A DNA stretch of 64,000 nucleotides from Paracentrotus lividus (lineage: Eukaryota > Echinodermata > Echinoidea > Camarodonta > Echinidae). Positions 11,937 through 24,600 of the stretch are shown piece by piece. The notes beneath the pieces are model-generated. The model had not been told where the DNA came from. It did not search any database and was given only the letters and a program-made list of their open reading frames with translations. The stretch covers positions 4,633,498-4,697,497 of the forward strand of contig CALNVZ010003435.1 in assembly GCA_940671915.1 (NCBI GenBank), in the 5' to 3' direction. How positions within the stretch are numbered: the stretch's first letter is position 1; each line of letters starts with the position of its first letter. The position numbers and the translations under genes were made by a program.

Positions 11937-14900
11937 CTGTAAAACAGAAATGAGGTAAAACGATCTGCTGCTTTATTTTTCAATGTTCTAGATATCAATT
12001 TGCAAACTATCAAATTTGGTAGAATATTTTCTCCAGTTTTCTCGAAGGCCTATCAATAAAAAAACATCAAATTATATATGGACGCATTCAATACATCGGT
12101 TTATATTTGCATTTCCAACAAAATTTAATAAAAGGGTTGATACAAAAAATACAAAAAGAGAAATTTTGTACTTTACATCAATGATTATCATGATTATTGG
12201 GATGATGTATAGAGTGATAACACATACATGTATATTTCACATTTTATACCAAAACAGTTTCACATCCACATAAAACGATAAGTTAAGTTGGGAATTAATA
12301 GGAGTGCTAAAGAAGATATTGTTAACCTGATAAAATGTTTTAGCTCATTGTACTCGGCTATTAATATAAAAATACTGTCTAACATAATAAATCAAAATAG
12401 TTTCGCTGTTTATATTACTATTTGTGTTTTGAACATTCGGTGTAAATTTTGTTTAATATTGTATTTTTAATATTTTTAATCCACGTTAGAACTCCTAATC
12501 ATCTTCCTGGAGCGTGATTATTATTCATGAATATGAATATTCATAACCCACCTGTGAGATGGAGATTGTGAGTGGATAGCGGAAGAGAATCCACGTGACC
12601 CTCTCGTAACAAGGGGGCGTGGTCAATGAGCCTTGGTACGTCCAGAAATCTCGCAGTTGTGGATCTACGTCACCAAAGAAACGAAATAAAACAAATGTAA
12701 GAGAGTAGTAAAATAATGTATGCTTTGTTTGATATATCTTCCAAAGCATTAGACACGGTTTGCAAGAAAATTATTTTTTAACATTTTCAAGGAACAAAGG
12801 AAAAACACATTTACTGAAGTATCAAACTCATGAATTAATGAATTCACATTTGAATGTAAAGTGCTTTGTTGTACCATTAGGATATGTTACTGCCGGGTCT
12901 TAAACATTAGTAGCATGAATGCATGATCATTTCAATAATATTATTTCAATCACGGCTGCCAATCATAATTTGGTTACTTTGGGGGTAAGACAGCATCTTG
13001 ATTAATATATTTAGTGTTTAACATTAATATACAAAGAGCCTATAATGGAATATGTAAATATTGAAGAACGGGCGAAGCTTTTTTTAACCGAATTCTCGCG
13101 CGCTTTTCAATGACAGTTTTTATTTAGGAATAATTCAATTGAAACTGTCATATACTTTTGCGACATATTTCGCTCTATCAGATCAAGAAGAAATTCCTCA
13201 ATTTGCTCGCTCACCAATAATGCAAAGATTGCAGAAACAATAGTGTAGCGGGCTGCCGACTTGAGGCTAACGAATGGCTGGCCACAAACTACCAGTCCCG
13301 GTCCCTCATTCAAAATCAATACCACAGAGACCATGCAAACAAACCCCATCAACTAAACCATATATACGGGACTACAGGCACTCTCTCGGGACCCCTAGCA
13401 CACGCGCGTTAGATTCTATTTAAACTGCAGTTAACTCAATCCATTTTTACAGCCCTTAAGTACACAAAATCTGTCCGTTCACCAGTTCTGAATTTGCTTG
13501 CTCTTTCAATCGCACCCGACGTTTATAATGATTAGATTGTTTTTTATTGGGTGGCTGTATTTGAATTGGAATGGCCAAGTCTCTTAGCATCTCTTTACGC
13601 AGCAATTCTTAAATCATTTGATGGCTCTCTATTGGCAGTTTATGACTAATAACTTAATGCTGAAATCTAATCTCGCTCGCGGCTATTAGTGGAATCATCT
13701 CTTTGGCTCCCCTATAGCCAGTGGTTATGGCTATACGCCATCTGTATGCCTGTGTTGGTAGTAGTTTGAAATAAAGTAATTTATCCAGGAGCTGTTTGCT
13801 CTTAGCAGAATAACAGGTGGTCTCTTGTCGACTGGGGCTGTACATCAAAACTGACATGGAATATACTATTCATGATGGATTCAAGTTGCACTTGTGATAC
13901 AGATTCTTTAAATTTTTCTCTCGTTTTTATTATTTTTTTTGGGGGGGGGGTGGAGGGGAAGGGGGTTAGGGGAGAGGGGTTTAACTATGTGTAACATAAC
14001 AACTTTTCTAATAACAGTTACTAATGTTTGATAAACCGTAACAATCATTTTTAGCGATTTCTTAAGTTTATGATAGAAAAGGGAAAGAGAGAAGTTCGTC
14101 TGAGCTTTAAAGTCCCAGACCGGACCGAAAAATGAAATAGCCAAAAACGAAAGCTAATATGCTACATAATACAACAATTCCAAATGTATGTGTTTTTATT
14201 GTCCATCTAGAAAGTATTTCATTAAAAAGATGATCGAACCTTAAACAGGCCACCCCTCCCAATTACTTGTAAAATTACCCCTAATTTAATGGTGCGGGTG
14301 ATGACGTCAAAGGATGTTAATGGAATGCTACAGCAATCCTGTGGCCAGGCATGATTGAATTTTCCCTTTCATTTCATAACAATAGAATTCTAGCTCACAG
14401 GGGGTCTATTGTCCTGACATAGCAATACAAACGTGTTTTCTAAAGGCGAAACGAGCAAACGACTCGCCCCTATCCCTACACTATAGCTGTTATATAAGAA
14501 ATGATGACCTTTTTGATTCCAGAAGGCCGGCAAATTTTCATGCCTACAAAATTATCGCTTAATTGTAAATGATTTCTTATTAGGCCTATATGCAATATCG
14601 GGGCAGAATTAAAATACAGATTAATAATAACGAATTAAACAATAGATATTCCTATCAACAAATTTGAAATGCATGTCCAACCGACCTTTGGAGATGGGAA
14701 CCCGTGAATGGATATGAATTCATAGTATAATTATTTCATGTTGCTAATCAGTTCAGCACTTAATTGCAGTCTTTCATCAAAAGCATATCACAACAAACTT
14801 TGAAAATCGTAAGTCATAATCTGGCACGCAACATGCGAGGGGTTTATTCCTCCTCTCTATCATGTCTATTGTCGTAAATCTGCCAGTGGGGAGTTCGCCC

Positions 14901-17900
14901 CTTTACCGCCCCTCCAAATTCGCTAGTGCCCCCTCTAGCAAGCTCCTCCCCTTATCGCTCGACGATTAAATCACCATAGCTGAAGAAAAATATGGAGGGG
15001 TGTTCTGCGGGAGACTACCTCACCACGTCTGATGGCGTAGTTCTGAAGACGCACGCAAGACATCTGTCTAAACTTGTAACAAGTCGAGCTGGTTACTCGA
15101 TAGCTCTCGGGAAGTCGAGGCAGATTGATCGGGGCCGCCTGTCGCCCAGAAAACTTTAATGAAGTTGCGACAAATTGGATTGAATTTGGAGCGCATTTGA
15201 TAAAGAAAAGGGAGGTGTGAAACGAATAGATGAAGGAGGGTGGGCTGAGAGGAGAGAGAGAGAGAGGGAATTGAAGAAAGAGAGATGAAGCAGAAAGAAA
15301 AGAAGAAGGATTAGAGAAAGAAAGAAAGAGAGAAAGAAATAATTCCAAAATCTGCGTTAAATACAATAACATCGTACGGATGCATTCTTAAAAGTTCAAA
15401 GAACGATATCTTCAGAAGAAAGAAATAACGGAAGTCATTAAATTAAAATTGACAACATGCTTTTTTTTTGGGGGGGGGGAGGGGTTTAACAGAAGAAAAG
15501 ATAACAGTGGGATGTGTATTCTAAACTGCACGGAAGAAAGAAGATGAATTATAAAAAAAAAAATTGAAAGAGAGAGAGAGAGATAGAGGATTATAATTGA
15601 AGGACATAATACGAAAGAATAACATAGTTTAGGAGAACAAGGGATAAAACAAATAGCAAAAGCTATACATTGGGGAGAGATGGGTAAATATGGATGGACA
15701 TAGAACGATAAACAAAATGGGAAGATATGAGAGAGAAATCAAGAGACGATATGACCTCTAATAAGTGCACCCTGCCCTCTTCTCCCTACCCCACCCCTCC
15801 CCATCTCCATCTCCTCCTCGCTTTACTGGAGGGCAGTACAGGGGGACTTGCTTCTCTTGGCCAAGTCTTGATCAGGTTCCTTTGGTAGGTAAGATACCGA
15901 ATCGATGTCAGGATGGAGGAAAACCTGTCTCACTTCGCGGGTGGCGGCACTTTTTACCTTCGATCATGTTCACAGATGCACCTCACAAGAACCGGCTAGT
16001 GTATCAACCGATGTATTTCCACCGACCAAAATATATTTGGGTCTTGATGCCATACACCCCTGGCGTTTTGTTTTGGTCTAAACTGCAGAGCGACATCCTC
16101 ACTGCCCGGTCCATGTACCCGATAAAATGAATGTGGGAATGTTTTAGTGTAGCTGTATACACACATCGCCGCCTTAATGGCGATTTATAGCGATTTTGCA
16201 AGTTGCCAAATAAAGGAAGAGTCCAGCCAACTTTAAGGACAGTAGGTATCAACATGGTGTATTTTCTATTGTACTACTTTCTTAGGCAAGCACAGTAAAA
16301 TATAAAATGCATCATATTGATACCTACTAGAAAGGAGGAGGCTGAAGAAAATCGCCATGAATCGCTATAAATCGCCATCAAAAAGTCGGCGAATTGTAAA
16401 TGCAACTTTAGCATTATAATGCTCCTTGAAAGTACAGAGCGCGATAATCCGTTTAAGAAAAAATATAATGGGAGGCGCCAATATTTTTGCAGTATTTGCA
16501 ATATAATGATTAATTACATCTGGAAAAGGTCGTTAATACGTAAAAATCAAATAATATGAACATAATTATAAACCATTCATCCGAAAGTCTCAACTGCAAT
16601 TCTAACCCTAAACTCCTTATGATTGTGTCTTTGTATAAATGGCACACCAAAGATCTGACCACTTAACCGCTTGCAATCTATTCGTATTGACCCGCTGAAA
16701 ACTTTTTATAAGACTGAGACAGTGGGAATGCATCATTTAGACAGGACACGTATTATTTGACCGTGTCTTATGGGAGGACCGACACCTCGGTGTACCTTCT
16801 AATATCTTTCTAGGGTTACGTTCTCCCGGAGCAGGCGTGGAAGCAGATGTTGTTTAGCAGAGATCAGACTTCTTCCGTCAAATCTTCACTATCACACCCC
16901 GTCTTCCGACATTGTTGGCTCTGTTTTCAACAGGTCCTCTCACGAAGGATCAATCTAGGGAAACGAATGCTATATGGGCCATATGGACGGCTGAAAATCA
17001 AAAGGACGTGAGACTATGTGAGTTTAGGCCCTCTTGGCCCAAGATTGATTTGTCAAGAGTTACTCCAATCAGTACTGCTTAAGAGCCCCCAAAAACCGTT
17101 AGCGCTATGTTTAAGTCTTGCAAGTTGGCACCTTTTTGCGTTAACAATATTTTTTCTATTCGAAAAAGTATAATGAAAAATTATAAAAGAAGGGTTTATG
17201 ATGAAAAGAACGGATTTAGTTTGAAAGCAAAATTTAAAGAAAGTTATAACTTACCTGGCAACAGGCAGCTTGGATGAAATGGCGTGGTTACTGACAAGGT
17301 TCTTCCCTAAATTTAAAGGGGAAAAGGAGAGAAACAATTATTTAATTTGGACAAAATATAATGCATCTATATTTATTATAGTTTTATAACTGTCCAGGAA
17401 TATCATAATCAGTTACATTTATAGGATTAGCATACATTTTCAATCAACTCTTGGATATAGATTAGTTTGCTGATATTTAACATTACATGGCTCGTTCTAT
17501 TTATTTCTTACTTAAATGTAGATTGCTTGCTTTTCAAAGAAAAATATATGAAACTGATATCCATTTATAAAATTAATACATTTTCAGTCACACGTTTGAT
17601 TATGTACTGGCAACTATCATTAAAGTGCTAAATATGGAAAACAAATTCCTTTTTGGATATGAAGTTATTAAAACGGATATGGAGGTGTCAAAACAGATAT
17701 AACGGACCTCAGGATAAACTCATCTGTATCACCATCATCACCATTATCATAATGACAGGTCTAGTTAGTATTAAAAGACTTGGCCCATCTATCATGGGGA
17801 GAGTGTTAGCTTCTCCAAAGATTGCCCAATTTAATTGAGATGAGATAAATATGAAGAGGAAGGAAGATGAGAGTACTCGAGAGGAGAATGAATCGTCATC

Positions 17901-20900
17901 GATCGGGTGCTTGAGAGAGTGAATTCGAGATGGTGGTTGAAGTGTCGACCAGCTGTCGGAATGTAACGCGACATCCAGGTCGACGGTAACACGGAAGGGA
18001 GGATGGTGGTGATGAGGGAGGAAGGGGGTTAATGATTCCTTTTTTTTCCCTCTTATTTTATTTGCGCTTGTGGTAGTGGGTGTTGTTGCTGTGGTAGTGG
18101 TATATGTGTAGGTGTTGGTGGAGATGGTGGTTGGAGTGTCGACCAGCTGTCGGAATGTAACGCGACATACAGGTCGAAATAACACGGAAAGAGGAGGCAG
18201 CGATGGGGGGGGGGGGGGGGGGAATGTGGTTAAGAAGAATTTGGTTGCGTTTATATTAGTGTTAGTGGTAGATGTTGGTGTGGGTGCTGTTGTGGTGGTG
18301 GTGGTGGTTGTGATGAAGATGGTGGTTGGAGTGTCGGCCAGCTGTCGGAATATAACGCAACATCCATGTCGAGCATAACACGGAAGGGAGGAGGACAGCG
18401 ATGGGGAAGAAGGGGTTTAAAAGATTTTTGTTTTGCACTTGTGGTAGTGGTTGTTGTTACTGTAATGGTTGTGGTGGTGGTTGCAATGATGATTGCTTCT
18501 TAAATGTATCAAGTTCTAACATATCGTAATGGAAAAAAGTGTAGTGAGGATGTAGAAAGGAGGATGGCGACGGGAAAGTGATAGGAGATTTAGTGCATGT
18601 CGTTTGCTGTAATGGTGGTGGTTGTATAGTGGTAGCGATGGTGATGTTGGTGGCTGCCGGAGCGAAAGATACATGGCTGATATAAGTGGCGTTGTTCATG
18701 TTGTTAGCGATTGTGTTTTTAGTTTTGGTGGCTTTGGTGCAAGCAATGCCCTTAAAAGCTGGGCTATATAGAGCTAGAGTCCATAGACGTAAATCAAGTA
18801 ATGAGAGTAATGGTTCTAGGACATCTCCCCCGGAGGACAACTCCCCCGGGGACAACTCCCGGAGGACAGCTCCCCCGGAGGACAACTCCCCCGGAGGAAC
18901 AACTCCCCCCGGAGGACAACTCCCCGGAGGACAGCTCCCCGGAGGACAAGTCCCCCGCAGGACATCTCCCCCGGAGGACAGGTCTCCCCAAGGACGAGTC
19001 CCCCGGAGGACAGCTTCCCCCAGGGACAACTCCCACGGAGGACAACTTCCCCCTGGACAACTCCCCTGGAGGACAACTCCCCCGGAGGACAACACCCCCT
19101 GAGGACAGCTCCCGGAGGAAAACTCCCAGCAGGACAACTCCCCCTGAGGACAACTCCCGGAGGACATCTCCCCCGGAGGATAGGTCCCCCCCCCCCAAGG
19201 ACAACTTCCCCGGATGACATCTCCCCTAACTTTAAATGCTTTATAACTATTGATCTTATGCCAAGCCCTTGGTTTTTCTTTCTGTTACAATTATTACATT
19301 ACTTTTTGCATGGAGCAACCCTTCTGTAATGACAAGCGAGGATGGGAATGGTTGTTTGTTTAATTGCTAATCATCCATTGGAACCACCCCTTCCAATCTA
19401 TGAATGACTACTCCTTCCCTCAAAAGGTTGTTTGGCAGATTTAGAGGTACCCCCGACGAAATGTGACCCTCAGAAAAGGAAAATTAATGAAAATGCAAGA
19501 AATGCAAGAAATGTTGAAAAAAGGGAAGGATGCTAAATGGGGAACTTAGATATGAAGCTACAGGAGTAGAAAAGAGCACGAAGGGCGAGTTTGCCTACAT
19601 ATCTCTATTCGACTTCAGCTAGGGAGGAGGGGGGTGAGCCACGATAATTAAGCTTTAATTAATAATTAATCACACCTTAAACAAATTAGAATGGGCGCAA
19701 AAGTTTAAACGAGAACACAATTTTTATTTATCAAAAAGAAATTCACACAACTCAATTCCAACATCATCACTTGTTTTGTCATTTTTCAATGAATAATGTA
19801 ATACAATCATTGTCATTGGGTTTAAGATTTTACAGACAATTTTTTATATCTGAACGGTGTGTGTTCATAAGTATGCACTAGCACAGCTTTGCATTCATGC
19901 CGTGTCATCGCTATCATAGGAGGGTGTTATTGCAACTAGTGTTGGTATGAAAATATCTCCAGAAGTAGATGAAAATTAAAACATCTCGGTATATCAACCA
20001 ATTTTTCAGTATTTCCGTCAACATATCCGATGAAAACATTTATAATTCTAAAAAATATAAAATTTTCCACTTGACGATTCGCGCTTGAAAATCCTCTTTT
20101 TTTTTTTTTTTTTTGGCTAAAAGAAAGATAATCGTCACCGTTTGTAAAAGAATAACAACGACAAAAATAGAACCATTAAAGTAAAAATATACTGCTTCGG
20201 GTCATTTTTAGTAAAAAATTTCGGCTCGCGCTTTGCGCTCAAGCATTATCCCTTCAAAAGGTTCATTTTTTCAGATTTAGAACACCCGCAAAAATCCTAG
20301 TTACGGGCCTGACCATTGACCTACATACTCTAAAATCTAATCAGATCATCTTCCTATGGAGATTTAAGATTTAAAGTTGAATCTCTCTCTCTCTCTTTTG
20401 ACGATAAAATCGGTTCCAATAGCAGTACGCCTCTATAGCTGCCAAACTTTAACACCTTCGCAGGAAAAACAAAAAATGCCAAAGATTTTGTATTTCCATG
20501 GATGGCTATTTCGCGTTTAAAACAATTAAAAGAAAGAAAAAAAAAATCGCTAATGGAGCTAAAATTACGAGTGCATGTGGATCTGTTATCCGGAATGGTT
20601 GAGTTGTCCTCCGGGGACTTGTACTGTGGCTTAGTTGTGCTGCGGGGAGTTTCCTCTGGGGGAGTCGTCCCCGGGGAGTTCCTCCAGGGAGTTGTCCCGG
20701 GGAGTTTCCTCCAGGGGAGTTGTCCTCCGGGGGAGTGTCCTCCGGGAGTTGTACTCGGGGATATGTCCTCTGTGGGACTTGTCCTCCGGGGGAGTTTTCA
20801 TCGGGGGAGATGTCCTCCAGGGAGTTGTCCTTAGGGGACCTGTCCTCGGGGGGAATGTCCTCCGGGGAATTGTCCTCCGGGGTCGGTGTTGTCCTCCGGG

Positions 20901-21561
20901 GAGTTGTCCTCCGGGGGAGTTGTCCTCCGGGGGAGCTGTCCTCCGGGAGTTGTCCCCGGGGGAGTTGTCCTCCGGGGGAGATGTCCTGATACGGAGAGTA
21001 ATATATACGAAGCTCCAAACGAGGTTGGACAAAAACACGGCATTATCAATAAACAGCGTTTGGTCAAGAAGACAAAATACCTCCTTGGAAATACAATTAT
21101 CTTTCAAAAGTTGATAACCCAAGTTAACAATTTAGATTTCAATATCAAATTTTATTTTCACAGAAATCATATTTATATTTGAACAAAACAGAATCGATGG
21201 GATAGGATGTTACACTGCCGGAAAGAGTCACAAAATTTTACGATCAAATGCATTAATATGATTGATAGATACATGGATATATAGATATTGGAGATATATT
21301 ATCAAGATTATACTATAATCGACGACGCAAGATCAGTGATTTGGCGAGACAAAAAGGGTATAAAAAACTTCAAACTTTAACATTTAAAATAACACGAAGA
21401 CCATATACGCTTGATTTGCAATTTAACTCATCTGAATGTAATATCATGATTGATATTAAAGTTTGCAATCTTGTCAATTTCATGCCATTGTACAGTTGAA
21501 ATGAAAATATCGAGGAAACGATATAATGTCATCTCTTTTAATTAGTCGTGCAAATGCAGAT

Positions 21562-21613
<52 letters not shown>

Positions 21614-24600
21614 AAGAAAAAAAATGAAAGGTAATTTTCCTTGACTTACTTGATAACTTCATTATCTCAACTAAACTGTCATATGTCTAAATAGGAAAGT
21701 ACATTAATATTTCTGTCTGTTTACAATGCAAAAGAAATGTGGAACCACCAAGTACCTAATTTCCTGGGATAATTGAATCATCTCTTCTTCTACCCCAATC
21801 TCTCTCGAAGATTTAAAGTAAGACAGACAATTATTATTATCAAGGGGAAGGGATGGACGCTTGAGAAAATGAAAAGAGTACACAGAGAAAATTAACGGCG
21901 TAAACAAAACGATTGAACCTAAAAGCACTGCAGTCAGAAACTATACACCACTTTACATAGTAAATGCCTGCACCATGACATGACATGAACCATTGCTGAG
22001 CACCCATTGGCTAATGTCTCAGCCAATCAAAGCAAGCTAAGGCTAATATCAGCCTGTCAGCCTGTCAGACTGTTTGTAATTATTTCTTTATGTTTTCGAA
22101 CATTGCTTGTCTTTCCACTGTACGAGGAAAATGGATGAGTAACGGTTAAACCCGTTGAAAATTTTTAGCTATGTTAGAAAAAAAAAATTTATAGAAATAT
22201 TGGCGTTATAAATGGGACAAAGTACATTTCACTGTTGTATTCGCTTAATTGATATTTCTTGTTTTTTATCGTATTTTATCAAATTTCATTAGTTGAGTTA
22301 AATCATCTGTGTATTCATGGATACCTTATTTGCAAACTGTGACAAAAAATACAAAAATAATAGTTTACCATCTACAGTAGATCGTTTAATTTATATTGAA
22401 ATCGGTAATGAAAATTTCTTCCAATACTAATTTTCAAAATGTAATAATTAAATAGACTATATTGTTATTCTCGGATCATTAATTATCATCTACTCTTATA
22501 TCTCTATACTAGCTGTAGATCAGCTATCGTTTAAATTTTGTTTATAGCCAATACTATGTTGTTATCTTACTTAGATAGTTGGAATTGATTTATCTCGTAA
22601 AAAGCCAAACGTAAAGTTTAAAACAACCAACTTGGGCACTCAATAACATTAGTTACTCAAAATAGACGCATAATAATATTAAAACAATTACTGTGACAGT
22701 CTCTCAGCAAAAGTCTGCATGGCGTTATGTCCGGGTCATAACCGGACGTGTGTGTCCTGAAGCCTGTGTTGGGCGGATTCGAACTTCTGCGATTTCCTGC
22801 GTTTGTACATGGCTGTTGCAGAAGTTTGGAAACCTCCTGCGTGCCTTAAAAAAATGCACCTCCGTGACAGTCGCGGATCCAGGATTCGCATTTTGAAAAG
22901 ATTGTGCAGGCCCAATTATTGTCTGAGGAAAATAGAGGCTCTAGAACATTAGCCGATACTTTCAATTGTGTGACATAAGCTTGGATCCGCTATTGTCCGT
23001 GCGTCAGACGCAAGGATTTTATGTGAAATCTAACGCAGAAAATACGCAGAGAACAGCATGAACAACTCACCATCGGTTGAGACCATAGCATTAACAATAG
23101 ACTCCATGCCATCGTTTATCTCCATTGCGGAAGAGAGAGAGAATTGATCGAATGGAAGGAGAAGCAAACGAGCAGAGGCAGGGTGTAAGTCCTACATGTA
23201 ATCAGGCAGCATGCAAGCAATCGATTCATAGATTACAATGAACTCTCGTTCCATCGATCCACAGTCATGCCCCTAAACCAACTGGGTGAGCGGTCAATAG
23301 TAATAACTAGAAGGCGGGAGGCAGTCTTGTTTGGATTGTTAAAAATCATATATGGTGGGTGTAATAAGGGGGATGCAACCAACTCGCTTCTTCCTTAGGC
23401 CCAGGGGGGATCCCCGGTCTCTAGTCTTCCAAGAGATTGAAACAGGGTTGGCAACGTGCGTAAACAACTCGACGACGGATGCCAACGATAAAAGACAAAA
23501 CAAAAATGAGGTAACAGTTTCGATGAGGAGTTTCACACCTCGAAGGCGGGAAACGAAGGATTGGAACAAAAACCAGAAAAGGGATGGGATATAATTGAAT
23601 CAGAAAACGTCGTGGTTTGGTCGCACTTTCATTTTCAAGCATGATGAGTAAAAGATGGCGGATAAAATAGTCATGCCGCGCACCCTCCAGCCTACCAAAA
23701 TATCAAATCCAACATGGCGCGGGGAAAACGAGGTTCCGCTAGACTTCGGATGCAAGTCTGGGAGCCATTTTTTGTTGAGAGCATTGACGAGGAAAGAGTG
23801 ACATGCAAGCCCATTGATTGAAGTAGAGGCAATAAAATCAATGTTACCAATTCTCCACATCAGCGCTCTGAGTTGCCCCCCTAGCTGCACTCTCCGCTCC
23901 TCAAACTTTGAAGAGGCAAGCCAGCATCGCGCGTTCAATGCTCTGTAATGTTACCACTTTCCCAAATCAAATAAACATCCTATTAGTGATATTGTTTTAC
24001 AAGAACGGTTGCTTCCACTCCTCTTCTTTCAGAGGGACAGAGGCTCGAAAAGAGGGAGAGCCTCTGCTCATGGGACTCCCAAGTAGCCCAATAAAAGGGA
24101 GAAGTTTCGGGGTACTAATCAAGTTAATACAATTAGATGGGTTATTGCCAACTCGTCTTGGCCTCCCGTTTCAGGACATACGATGGGAGAAGCGATGGAA
24201 AGGGGACTAATGAAAAATCACGATTAAATTAATTTCCACTTGACGAGGAAACACAATATCTGAGGGGTTGGGTAATTCAGTTGAAGTATATGGGTCGAGC
24301 CGGATAAGATGCTATACGATTGTCATTCTTCTCCAATAGACAGAGGGCAATGGTGATCAGTCGAGCGAGGTGAATAGGTATTGTGTATTATTATGATGGA
24401 CATACATCCATCGTAATTATAACTTCCACTAGCTTGTTTTTCATTCTGTGACTTTTGATCCACAAAGGGACATAATAATGTATTCATGATAATGTCTCTA
24501 AGGGTGCTTTCTCACTTCGCGGAGACGTCTCCGCGAAGTGAGATAGCATGCACCCTAAGATCAAGCAAATAATAGCATGCTCAAGACACGAAGACTTTAG

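Noticed and set aside
13107-13352. An 81-codon minus frame with a hydrophobic, signal-like start
   Set aside because: Nothing beyond the hydrophobic start supports it, and it lies in the middle of CA8 intron 6.
18457-19220. Open frames of 130-236 codons rich in Ser, Gly, Pro and Arg
   Set aside because: They arise from the ~17-bp tandem repeat of the foldback arm; both strands and several frames are open at once.
20502-21122. Open frames of 110-170 codons in the right foldback arm
   Set aside because: Same repeat artefact, mirrored from the left arm.
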